NCBI RefSeq assembly: GCF_000585375.1
Contig: NZ_KK073874.1
Span: 8,529,913 to 8,593,912, forward strand
DNA: 64,000 nucleotides
Source of the DNA: Cryptosporangium arvum DSM 44712
Lineage (GTDB): Bacteria > Actinomycetota > Actinomycetes > Mycobacteriales > Cryptosporangiaceae
Direction of reading: 5' to 3'
Numbering within the stretch: the first letter of the stretch is position 1; every line of letters starts with the position of its first letter. Below, piece after piece: positions 10,808 to 18,505 of the stretch. The notes beneath the pieces are model-generated. The model did no database searches, was not told where the DNA came from, and saw nothing but the letters and a program-made list of their open reading frames with translations. Position numbers and translations under genes: made by a program.

Positions 10808-11425
10808 ATGATGCACCGGACCGCAGGACTCGTCGCCGTAACCACCGCACTGCTCGCCGTCGCCGGCTGCGGCGGAGCGAACGGGGACGGCAGCGGATCG
10901 ACCCCGGAGCGCTCGACGTCCGGGGCGATCGAGGCCACCGAGCCGACCGTCGCCGAGGGAACGTTCGCCCCGTACTCCCCCAGCGCCACGGCGATCGCCT
11001 ACGACCCGAAGCTGATCCCGTCCGGCGCCTCGGCCCACCTCACGATCGCCGAGATCGCCGACACGACCACGGTGACGCTCGACGTCCGCGGGCTGCTCCC
11101 GAACCGGGTCTACGGCGCACACCTGCACACCCAGCCGTGCGGCTCCACCGGCACCGCCGCCGGCCCGCACTACCAGCACCGGCCCGACCCGGCCCTGTCG
11201 GCGTCGGCGCCGTCGGTGGACCAGCTCTACGCCAACCCGCAGAACGAGGTCTGGCTCGACGTGACGACCGACTCACAGGGCACCGGCATGAGCCGGAGCA
11301 CCCAGCAGTGGCGCTTCATCACCCGGCCCAAGTCGCTGGTCATCCACGCCGAGAAGACCGAAACCGCCGACGGTAAGGCGGGCACGGCCGGCGACCGGCT
11401 GGGCTGCCTCAGCGTGAACCGCTGA
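10808..11425 (+). CDS. SodC-like (Cu/Zn superoxide dismutase fold) lipoprotein, copy 1
   Basis: Exported lipoprotein of about 205 residues: a hydrophobic signal ends in the lipobox AVAGC, followed by a Ser/Gly/Thr linker and a SodC-like domain. Recognisable metal-site elements are HLH in YGAHLHTQPCG (copper ligands), GPHYQH (the bridging histidine region), LVIHAEK (the last copper histidine) and a C-terminal GDRLGCLSV that could form the conserved disulfide with QPCG. The usual zinc loop with its H..H..D ligands is not conserved; NEVWLDVTTDSQG stands there instead. It may be a copper-only dismutase or a non-enzymatic relative. The start is the first of two adjacent ATGs after CAGGGGGAC. A paralogue follows at 11508. 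Confidence 0.85.
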   Translation: MMHRTAGLVAVTTALLAVAGCGGANGDGSGSTPERSTSGAIEATEPTVAEGTFAPYSPSATAIAYDPKLIPSGASAHLTIAEIADTTTVTLDVRGLLPNRVYGAHLHTQPCGSTGTAAGPHYQHRPDPALSASAPSVDQLYANPQNEVWLDVTTDSQGTGMSRSTQQWRFITRPKSLVIHAEKTETADGKAGTAGDRLGCLSVNR

Positions 11426-11507
11426 CACGTGTTGTCCGGCTAACAAAGTTCGACATTTCCGACCAGTACCGTCTCGGGACGTTGACACCTTCCCGAAAGG
11501 CGCGGAA

Positions 11508-12113
11508 ATGTACCGATCAGCTGGATTACTCGTCGTCACCACCATCGCCACCGCCCTGTTGGTCGCCGGGTGCGCCGATCCGAAGCCGGACGCGTCCACT
11601 CCGGAAAGTTCCGCGTCGACCGCGGTGAAGCCGGCGACCGCGACCAAGGGGACGTTCGGCCCGTACTCGTCGAGCGCCCGGGCGGTCACGTACGACCCGG
11701 CGGTGGTCCCGCCGGGGGCCACCGCGGACGTGACGATCACCGAATCCGACGGCGCCACGGTCGTGACGCTGGCCACCCAGGGCCTGCTCCCCGATCGGGT
11801 GTACGGCGCGCACCTGCACACGAAGCCGTGCGGCGAGACGGGCAAGGCCGCCGGACCGCACTACCAGCACGAACACGACCCGGCCGCGAAGGCGTCACCA
11901 CCGTCGGTGGACCCGAGCTACGCGAACCCGCGCAACGAGGTCTGGCTCGACCTGACGACGGACGCCCAGGGCGCGGGCACCAGTCGGAGCACCCAGGAGT
12001 GGACCTTCACCGCGAAGCCCCAGTCGCTCGTCATCCACGCCAAGAAGACCGAGACCGCGGCCGGGAAGGCCGGCACCGCAGGCGACCGCGTGGCGTGCCT
12101 GACGATCAGCTGA
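11508..12113 (+). CDS. SodC-like lipoprotein, copy 2
   Basis: A 201-residue paralogue of the preceding gene, with the same plan: signal with lipobox LVAGC, short Thr/Ala/Lys linker, then the SodC-like domain. YGAHLHTKPCG, GPHYQHEHDP, NEVWLDLTTDAQG, LVIHAKK and GDRVACLTI align block by block with copy 1. The copies have diverged mainly in the linker, so the duplication is not recent. GAAAGG lies about six bases before the ATG. The stop abuts the menG stop on the other strand with no spacer. Confidence 0.85.
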   Translation: MYRSAGLLVVTTIATALLVAGCADPKPDASTPESSASTAVKPATATKGTFGPYSSSARAVTYDPAVVPPGATADVTITESDGATVVTLATQGLLPDRVYGAHLHTKPCGETGKAAGPHYQHEHDPAAKASPPSVDPSYANPRNEVWLDLTTDAQGAGTSRSTQEWTFTAKPQSLVIHAKKTETAAGKAGTAGDRVACLTIS

Positions 12114-12800
12114 TCAGCCCTTGATCGCGTGGTGCAGGGCGACGATTCCGCCGGTCAGATTGCGCCAGCGGACCGAGCCCCAGCCGTTCGCCGCGACCAG
12201 CCCGGCCAGCCCCGCCTGGTCGGGCCACGCGCGGATCGACTCGGCCAGGTACACGTAGGCGTCCGGCGCGCTGCTCACGGCCCGGGCGACCTGGGGCAGC
12301 GCCCGCATCAGGTACTCGGTGTAGACGGTGCGGAACGGCGTCCAGGTCGGGCTGCTGAACTCGAGCACGACCAGCCGGCCGCCCGGCTTGGTGACCCGTG
12401 CCATCTCGGCCAGCCCGGCCCCGGTGTCGGCCACGTTGCGCAGCCCGAACGAGATCGTCACCGCGTCGAACGTCGCGTCCGGGAACGGGAGGTGCATCGC
12501 GTCGCCGGCGACCAGTGGCACGCCCCGGCCCCGGCCCTCGCGCAGCATGCCCAGCGAGAAGTCGCAGGCGATCACGTCGGCGCCGGAGTGGGCCAGTTCG
12601 GCGGCGGACACCGCGGTGCCGGCCGCGAGGTCGAGGCAGCGCTCCCCGGGGCGCAGGTCGAGCACGTCCGCGGTCAGCGCACGCCACCGCCGGTCCTGCG
12701 CGAACGAGAGCACGGTGTTGGTGAGGTCGTACCGCGGTGCGACCTGGTCGAACATCGCCGCCACATCGCCGGGCCGCTTGTCGAGTGATGCGCGCGTCAT
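12114..12800 (-). CDS. menG: Demethylmenaquinone methyltransferase
   Basis: SAM-dependent C-methyltransferase of the UbiE/MenG family, 228 residues, performing the last methylation of menaquinone. The N-terminal family motif [16 protein letters not shown] is followed by SAM motif I (CLDLAAGTA, near residue 57), motif II (ACDFSLGM), the UbiE signature [15 protein letters not shown] and [14 protein letters not shown]. In this window the methyl acceptor would come from the futalosine route (mqnA, mqnC, mqnE and the ubiX/A/D homologues). The gene is divergent from the SCP2-domain gene across 100 bases. Confidence 0.95.
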   Translation of the reverse strand: MTRASLDKRPGDVAAMFDQVAPRYDLTNTVLSFAQDRRWRALTADVLDLRPGERCLDLAAGTAVSAAELAHSGADVIACDFSLGMLREGRGRGVPLVAGDAMHLPFPDATFDAVTISFGLRNVADTGAGLAEMARVTKPGGRLVVLEFSSPTWTPFRTVYTEYLMRALPQVARAVSSAPDAYVYLAESIRAWPDQAGLAGLVAANGWGSVRWRNLTGGIVALHHAIKG

Positions 12801-12845
12801 GGTGGCAGCCTAATCGGGAACTTGCCCGAACCACTGGCCCGGCTG

Positions 12846-12878
12846 TTTAACTCGGGAGTAACCTACTTGCGCGTTAAA
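12846..12878. promoter_or_regulatory. Inverted repeat TTTAAC-N21-GTTAAA between menG and the SCP2 gene
   Basis: A six-base inverted repeat (12846-12851 and 12873-12878) in the 100-base divergent promoter region. It is AT-rich against a very GC-rich background and 22 bases upstream of the GTG at 12901. It could be an operator or part of overlapping promoters. Six bases is short, so this is tentative. Confidence 0.25.
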
Positions 12879-12900
12879 TACTGACCCGAGGGAGCCCGCC

Positions 12901-13446
12901 GTGTCGTCCTTCGATCCCGGCCAGCTGGCCGCGACAGACCCCAGGAAGATCAGCACCGAGCAGTTCCAGGAGCTGCTCGCGGCGGCCGGCACCGCCGAAG
13001 GGCTGGACGACGTCGACCCGGCCGCGTTCGCCCGGCTGATCGGACGCGCCCGGCGCGACCAGCTCGAGGCCGTGATGAGCAGCCCGGCCCGCGCGGTCGT
13101 CCTGGACCAGATCCTCCGCCGCTTCGCCGCGCACTACCGGACCGGCGAGAAGCGCCCGCCGAAGGTCATCCACTGGAAGGTGACCGGGCGGCCCGACGGC
13201 GGCCAGGACGAGTTCGAGCTCGTCCTGCACGGCGACCGGTGCGAGGTCAACCTCGTGGCCGAGCACGGCGCCGACACCACGATCATCCTCGGCGGGCCCG
13301 AGTTCCTGCTGCTCACGTCGGGCAACGGCAAGCCGACGACGATGTTCATGACCGGCAAGCTCAAGGTCCGCGGCGACCTCGGCCTCGCCGCGGCGCTGGC
13401 CAAGATCTTCGCCATCCCTTCCAGCAGCTCGAGTCCGAGCTCCTGA
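12901..13446 (+). CDS. SCP2 sterol/lipid-binding domain protein
   Basis: A cytosolic protein of 181 residues with an SCP2-like fold: a helical N-terminal region, then the beta/alpha lipid-binding core from about residue 75 (HWKVTGRPDGGQDEFELVL through GGPEFLLLTSGNGKPTTMF). It ends with MTGKLKVRGDLGLAAALAKIF, a typical SCP2 C-terminus. The last residues are poly-Ser. The GTG start follows GAGGGAG at good spacing. The stop overlaps the acyl-CoA synthetase start (TGATG), which suggests that the two proteins handle the same lipid or CoA ester. Confidence 0.88.
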   Translation: MSSFDPGQLAATDPRKISTEQFQELLAAAGTAEGLDDVDPAAFARLIGRARRDQLEAVMSSPARAVVLDQILRRFAAHYRTGEKRPPKVIHWKVTGRPDGGQDEFELVLHGDRCEVNLVAEHGADTTIILGGPEFLLLTSGNGKPTTMFMTGKLKVRGDLGLAAALAKIFAIPSSSSSPSS

Positions 13447-15020
13447 TGTACGCCGCGGAGCTGGCCACCACACTCGTCAAAGCGGGGATCGTCGCGCCGG
13501 GGCGGCCCGATCGGATCACCCGTCAGCTCGTCGCGCTGAAGAGCTGGGGCCTGAGCCTGGCCGGCGGCTACACCAGTGCCGCGGCCCGCGACCCCGAGCG
13601 GATCGCGCTCATCGACGAGCGTCGCCAGGTGACGTTCGCCGAGCTCGTCGACCGGGCCACCCGCATCTCGCAGGGCCTGGCCGCGCTGGGCGTGAAAGGC
13701 AAGAGCCGGGTCGCGGTGCTCGCCCGCAACCACGCCGGGCTGATCGAAGCGCTCGTGGCGTCCGCGTCACTCGGCGCCGACACCGTACTGCTGAACACCG
13801 GCCTGTCCGCGCCCCAGCTCGAGACCGTGCTGCGTGAACAGGGCGTCGAGCTCGTCATCGCCGACGAGGAGTTCCTGCCGCTGGTCGGCGAGCCGGGCGT
13901 CCCGGTGATCGTGGCCTGGGCCGACGGGCCGGGACGGACCACTCTCGACGACCTCGTCGCGCGGAACCCCGGTGGCAAGGCCGCCCCGCCGGAGGTCGTC
14001 GGGCGCACGATCGTCCTCACGTCCGGCACCACCGGGGCACCGAAGGGCGCCCGGCGGCCACCGCCGCACGGGCTCGGGGCACTGGCCTCGATCCTGTCGA
14101 AGATCCCGCTGAAGGTGCGGGACACGATCGCGATCCCGGCGCCGCTGTTCCACACCTGGGGATTCGCCGGGCTGCAGGTCGGGATGGGGCTGCGGGCCAC
14201 GCTCGTGCTCCGGCGACGCTTCGAGCCCGAGGCCCTGCTGAGCGACGTCGCCACTCACCGGGCGAACGGGTTGTTCGTCGTCCCGATCATGATGCAGCGG
14301 ATGTTGGAGCTGCCACCCGACGTCCGGGCGACGTACGACCTGAGCGCGGTCCGCGCGATCGCCAGCAGCGGGTCCGCGCTGATCGGCGACTTCGCGGTCC
14401 ACTTCATGGACGCGTTCGGCGACGTCCTCTACAACCTCTACGGCACGACCGAAGTGTCGTGGGCGACGATCGCGACGCCCTCCGACCTCCGCCGGGAGCC
14501 CCGGACGGCCGGGCAGGCACCGCTGGGGACGCGGCTGGCCATCCTGGACGAGAACGGCGACGACGCCCCCGCCGGGATGCCCGGGCGCATCTTCGTCGCG
14601 AACGGCATGTTGTTCGAGGGGTACACGAACGGTGCCTCGAAGGAGGTCAGCCGGGGCTTCATGAGCACCGGCGACGTCGGCCACCTCGACCCGACCGGCC
14701 TGCTGTTCGTGGACGGGCGGGACGACGACATGATCGTGTCCGGCGGCGAGAACGTGTTCCCGCGCGAGGTGGAGAACATCCTCACCGAAGCCGCGTGCGT
14801 GCGCGAGGTGGCCGTGATCGGGGTACCGGACGCCGACTTCGGTCAGCGGCTGGCCGCGTACGTCGTACTCCACGACGGTCACCCCGCGGACGCGGACGTG
14901 ATCCGCGACCTCGTGAAGGCGAAAGCCGCCCGCTACTCGATCCCCCGCGACGTCCACTTCCTGGAGGAACTTCCGCGGAACGCCACCGGCAAGGTGGTGC
15001 CCCGACTGCTGCGCGGTTAG
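13446..15020 (+). CDS. Acyl-CoA synthetase (AMP-binding family)
   Basis: An ANL-family adenylate-forming enzyme of about 524 residues that would activate a carboxylic acid as its CoA thioester. The ATP-binding motif TSGTTGAPKGARRP is near residue 197, the A5-type motif YGTTEVSW near 335, the STGDVGHLDPTGLLFVDGR core near 405 and the C-terminal PRNATGKVVPR with the catalytic lysine. The N-terminus resembles FadD-type synthetases of mycolata. Its ATG at 13446 overlaps the SCP2 gene stop. Substrate cannot be read from sequence. It converges on the prenyl synthase gene with a four-base overlap. Confidence 0.93.
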   Translation: MYAAELATTLVKAGIVAPGRPDRITRQLVALKSWGLSLAGGYTSAAARDPERIALIDERRQVTFAELVDRATRISQGLAALGVKGKSRVAVLARNHAGLIEALVASASLGADTVLLNTGLSAPQLETVLREQGVELVIADEEFLPLVGEPGVPVIVAWADGPGRTTLDDLVARNPGGKAAPPEVVGRTIVLTSGTTGAPKGARRPPPHGLGALASILSKIPLKVRDTIAIPAPLFHTWGFAGLQVGMGLRATLVLRRRFEPEALLSDVATHRANGLFVVPIMMQRMLELPPDVRATYDLSAVRAIASSGSALIGDFAVHFMDAFGDVLYNLYGTTEVSWATIATPSDLRREPRTAGQAPLGTRLAILDENGDDAPAGMPGRIFVANGMLFEGYTNGASKEVSRGFMSTGDVGHLDPTGLLFVDGRDDDMIVSGGENVFPREVENILTEAACVREVAVIGVPDADFGQRLAAYVVLHDGHPADADVIRDLVKAKAARYSIPRDVHFLEELPRNATGKVVPRLLRG

Positions 15021-16120
15021 GCCGCCCGGTCCACCGCGGCGACGGCGAGGGTGCGCAGGGCTTCGCGGCCCTCGTCCGTGAGCGGCGCGTGCTCCAGCAC
15101 CGCGAGCGCGTGGGTGCGGCGTTCGGCGATCATCTTCTCGACCCGGTCGCGCGCCCCGCAGTCGACGATCAGCTCACGCAGCGCGGTGACCCCGGCTTCG
15201 TCCAGGCCGGGGTCTCCGAGGCGCTCCGCGAGCAGCGCACGGCCGGCGTCGGTGGCCCGCTCGCGGGTGGCCGCGATCAGCACGGTCTGCTTGCCCTCGC
15301 GTAGGTCCTCGCCGGAGGGCTTCCCGGTCACGTCGCTGTCGCCGAACACGCCGAGCAGGTCGTCACGCAGCTGGAACGCCTCGCCGATCGGGAGCGCGAA
15401 CGCGGTGTAGGCGTCGACCACCGCGGCGGGTGCCCCCGCGACCGCCGCCCCGAGGTGCAGCGGCGCTTCCACCGTGTACTTGCCGCTCTTGTACTGCGCG
15501 ATCCGCAGCGCCCGCTCCACCGGCACGCCGCCGCGGGTCGGGGCCGAGATGTCGAGGTACTGACCCGCCATGAGCTCGAGGCGCATCGTCGCGAACACGT
15601 CGCGCGTACGCAGCGCCGCGGGTGCGGACAGGCCGGCGGTGGCGAGCATCTGTTCCGAGAGCACCAGCAGCAGGTCCCCCAGCAGGATCGCGGCCGCGGA
15701 GCCGTACCGGTCCGGGTCGCCGTGCCGTCCGGCCGCCCGGTGCGCCGCGGCCAGCGCCCGGTGTGCCGACGGACGCCCGCGACGCAGGTCGGAGCCGTCC
15801 ATCACGTCGTCGTGGATCAGCGCGAACGCGTGCAGGAGCTCCAGCGACGCGGCTGCCCGGATCAGCGCCTCGTCGTCCGACGCTCCGGCGGCCCTGGCAC
15901 CCCAGTAGGCGAAGAGCGGCCGCAGCCGCTTGCCCCCGGCCAGCACCGACGCCTGCAGCGGCGCCTCCAGGTCGGAGAGCTCGTCCCCGACCCGGCCCAG
16001 CACCGCGGCGTAGTCGGCGAGGAAGGCCTCGAGCGCCAGACCGACGCGCGCGCGCACGTCGACGCTCGTGACTTTCAGCCGCGAAGCCGGTCGAGCTGTG
16101 CTCTGGACCTGCGTGCTCAT
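15017..16120 (-). CDS. Polyprenyl diphosphate synthase (GGPP synthase type)
   Basis: A trans-isoprenyl diphosphate synthase of about 367 residues that condenses IPP with allylic diphosphates. The first aspartate-rich motif is HDDVMDGSD (DDxxD at about residues 104-108) and the second is RDDLLGVFGD. GGKRLRP and the C-terminal RVEKMIAERR region are as expected. Chain length cannot be settled from these motifs; GGPP or a longer chain for menaquinone or carotenoids is plausible. The start MSTQVQS is preferred, with GAGGTCG upstream; a start nine codons further upstream is possible. It lies 44 bases after a MerR/B12-domain regulator on the same strand, so the two are probably co-transcribed. Confidence 0.92.
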   Translation of the reverse strand: MSTQVQSTARPASRLKVTSVDVRARVGLALEAFLADYAAVLGRVGDELSDLEAPLQASVLAGGKRLRPLFAYWGARAAGASDDEALIRAAASLELLHAFALIHDDVMDGSDLRRGRPSAHRALAAAHRAAGRHGDPDRYGSAAAILLGDLLLVLSEQMLATAGLSAPAALRTRDVFATMRLELMAGQYLDISAPTRGGVPVERALRIAQYKSGKYTVEAPLHLGAAVAGAPAAVVDAYTAFALPIGEAFQLRDDLLGVFGDSDVTGKPSGEDLREGKQTVLIAATRERATDAGRALLAERLGDPGLDEAGVTALRELIVDCGARDRVEKMIAERRTHALAVLEHAPLTDEGREALRTLAVAAVDRAA

Positions 16121-16164
16121 CTCGACCTCGTCCTGTCGGCGGTGCATCGGTTGTGCATCGATTC

Positions 16165-17205
16165 CTACCGCGAGGCGCGGCGGCCCGCATCTCGAGATGA
16201 CACCGGCCCGCCCAACGCGGCCAGTACCCCCTCTACGGCTTCCACCAGCGACGTCGGCAACGCGACCCCGGCCGGCATCTTCCGCCGGGCCGGACCCAGC
16301 CACCCCGGGCCGCCCGCGATCAGCCGGACCGGACGACCGAGCGCGGCCAGTTTCGTGAACACCGTCGGGTCGGCGGAATCGGGAATCTGGGACCACAGCA
16401 CGACGACGGCCGGGCCGGTGCGACGCACCGCCTCCACCATCGCGTCGGTGGGTACCCGGGCGCCCAGGATGCGGGTTCCCCGGCGCGCCTCGCGCAGCGC
16501 GGCCGCGAGCGCCTCGAGCGGCAGCGTGTGCTGCTCCTCGTCCACCGACGCGAGCAACGTCCGCGACGGGGCCAGCGCGGGCACCGGCTCGTCGTCGGCG
16601 CGGGCGCGCCGCGGCCCGGCCGGACCGGGCACGACCATGCGCAGTTCGGTGGAGATGTGCCAGGACAGCAGATGCTCGATCTCGACGACGCTGTGGCCGG
16701 CCTGCCAGCGCTGGCCGAGCGCGCTGAGCACCGGAACCAGCACCTCGGTCCAGGTCAGCACCGTGCCGTACGTGCGCAGGCAACTCCGGATCTCCTCGGA
16801 GATCGCGTCGCCGTCCATGCTTCCGGCGGCGCGGGCGATGCCCCGGGCGGCGGCCTGGGCCTGACCGACCGGCATCACCCGGCGCCCGGTGGAGCGGACG
16901 GCGGCGACCCGCGGAGCCGGCTCGGCGAGCTCGCCCGGCTCGGCGGCCAGCGCGGTGCGGGCGGCGTCGGCCGGGGAGACCCCCTGGAACGTCAGCCGGC
17001 GCATCATCTCCAGGCGGCGGACGTCCTCGGTGGTGTAACGCCGATGACGCCCGGCTTCGTGCTCACTGGGGCCCAGCCCGTAGCGCTGGTCCCAGGTACG
17101 CAGCGTGGTGACCGCGACCCCGAGCCGCCGGGCTACCGCGCCCGCGGTCAGACGTGGTCCACCCCAGGCGGGGCGGACCACCTCGCGCTCGTCGTCACTT
17201 GCCAC
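16165..17205 (-). CDS. MerR-family regulator with cobalamin-binding-like C-terminal domain
   Basis: A 346-residue regulator. A MerR winged helix (about residues 18-72: LTAGAVARRLGVAVTTLRTW, then GRHRRYTTEDVRRLEMM) is followed by a helical bundle and a Rossmann-like domain. The helical part contains W167 followed nine residues later by E177-H178, which matches the Wx9EH motif of adenosylcobalamin-binding CarH/LitR photoreceptors. The B12 lower-ligand motif ExHxxG appears as E224-Q-H226-T-L-P229: histidine kept, glycine replaced by proline. It could be a cobalamin- and light-dependent repressor or a B12-independent relative. Its neighbour is the prenyl diphosphate synthase, a typical LitR/CarH target class. 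Confidence 0.85.
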   Translation of the reverse strand: MASDDEREVVRPAWGGPRLTAGAVARRLGVAVTTLRTWDQRYGLGPSEHEAGRHRRYTTEDVRRLEMMRRLTFQGVSPADAARTALAAEPGELAEPAPRVAAVRSTGRRVMPVGQAQAAARGIARAAGSMDGDAISEEIRSCLRTYGTVLTWTEVLVPVLSALGQRWQAGHSVVEIEHLLSWHISTELRMVVPGPAGPRRARADDEPVPALAPSRTLLASVDEEQHTLPLEALAAALREARRGTRILGARVPTDAMVEAVRRTGPAVVVLWSQIPDSADPTVFTKLAALGRPVRLIAGGPGWLGPARRKMPAGVALPTSLVEAVEGVLAALGGPVSSRDAGRRASR

Positions 17206-17247
17206 GTCTTGATCATCGCGCGCAACGGCCGAGCGCGCGCGTTGAAG

Positions 17248-18444
17248 TCAGCTGGCTTCCACCAGCGGAAGGTTGCGCCCGACTCCGCCGCCGGGCAGGG
17301 CGATCGACGCGAAGTGCGACACGATGTGGTCGTCGCTCGGGTCGTTCGCCGGGTCGTCGTGCACGAGGATGTGGTTGTAGAGCGTGTCGCGCTGAGCCGG
17401 CGTGCGGCCCGCGCTGCGCATCAGCGAGATGAGCTCGGTGCGGTTGGACCGGTGCTTCGCGCCCGCGCTCGAGACCACGTTCTCCTCGAGCATGACCGAG
17501 CCCAGGTCGTCGGCGCCGTAGTGCAGCGTCAGCTGGCCGATGTCCTTGCCGGTCGTCAGCCACGAGCCCTGCAGGTGCCTGACGTTGTCGAAGAACAGCC
17601 GGGCCACCGCGACCAGGCGCAAGTACTCCAGGCTGGTGGCCTGGGTGCGCCCCTTCAGGTGGTTGTTCTCCGGCTGGTAGGTCCACGGGATGAACGACCG
17701 GAACCCACCGGTGCGGTCCTGCACGTCGCGGACCATTCGCATGTGCTCGATGCGCTCGGCGTTGGTCTCGCCGGTGCCCATCATGAACGTCGCGGTGGAC
17801 TCGACGCCCAGGTTGTGCGCGGTCTCCATCACCTCGAGCCAGCGCTCGCCGGACTCCTTCAGCGGCGCGATGGCCTTACGCGGGCGCTCGACCAGGATCT
17901 CCGCGCCGGCACCGGCGAACGAGTCGAGACCGGCCGCGTGGATGCGGGTGATCGACTCCTCGATGCTGACCTTCGAGACCTTCGACATGTGCATGACCTC
18001 GGACGCGCCGAGCGAGTGCAACGTCAGCGACGGGAACTCGCGCCGGATCGCGCCGAAAACCGTCTCGTAGTACTCGACGCCGTACTCCGGGTGGTGCCCA
18101 CCCTGGAGCATGATCTGCGTCGCGCCGAGCTTCACCGCCTCGTCGCAGCGGCGCAGGATCTCCTCGAGATCGTGCGACCAGCCCTCCTTGTGCTTCGGCG
18201 CGCGGTAGAACGCGCAGAACTTGCACGCGGTGACGCAGACGTTCGTGTAGTTGATGTTGCGGTCGATGATGTAGGTCGCGACGTGGGCCACGTCGCCGTA
18301 CAGCCGGCGCCGGACCGTGTCGGCGGCCTGACCGAGCGCGTGCAGTGGCGCCTCGGTGTAGAGCAGCAACGCCTCCTCCGGCGAGATCCGGCCGCCGTCG
18401 GCGGCGCGCTGGAGGATTTCGGCTGTGGCAGCGTTTCCGGTCAC
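17248..18444 (-). CDS. mqnC: Cyclic dehypoxanthinyl futalosine synthase
   Basis: A radical SAM enzyme of the futalosine pathway that cyclises dehypoxanthine futalosine. The CxxxCxxC cluster motif CVTACKFC sits at C70, C74 and C77, after YIIDRNINYTN. MqnC-specific context includes QGGHHPEYGVEYYE and FMMGTGETNAERIEH. I start at GTG 18444 (VTGNAATAEI) because the protein is then about 398 residues, the family size. An in-frame GTG at 18492 would add 16 residues but has a poor ribosome site. It lies downstream of the molybdopterin oxidoreductase gene on the same strand. Confidence 0.94.
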   Translation of the reverse strand: MTGNAATAEILQRAADGGRISPEEALLLYTEAPLHALGQAADTVRRRLYGDVAHVATYIIDRNINYTNVCVTACKFCAFYRAPKHKEGWSHDLEEILRRCDEAVKLGATQIMLQGGHHPEYGVEYYETVFGAIRREFPSLTLHSLGASEVMHMSKVSKVSIEESITRIHAAGLDSFAGAGAEILVERPRKAIAPLKESGERWLEVMETAHNLGVESTATFMMGTGETNAERIEHMRMVRDVQDRTGGFRSFIPWTYQPENNHLKGRTQATSLEYLRLVAVARLFFDNVRHLQGSWLTTGKDIGQLTLHYGADDLGSVMLEENVVSSAGAKHRSNRTELISLMRSAGRTPAQRDTLYNHILVHDDPANDPSDDHIVSHFASIALPGGGVGRNLPLVEAS

Positions 18445-18505
18445 GAGGTCGAGCGTAACCCGGTTCGGCCGCACCCCGTTTGTGGTGTCCACAACCCTGG
18501 CGGCG

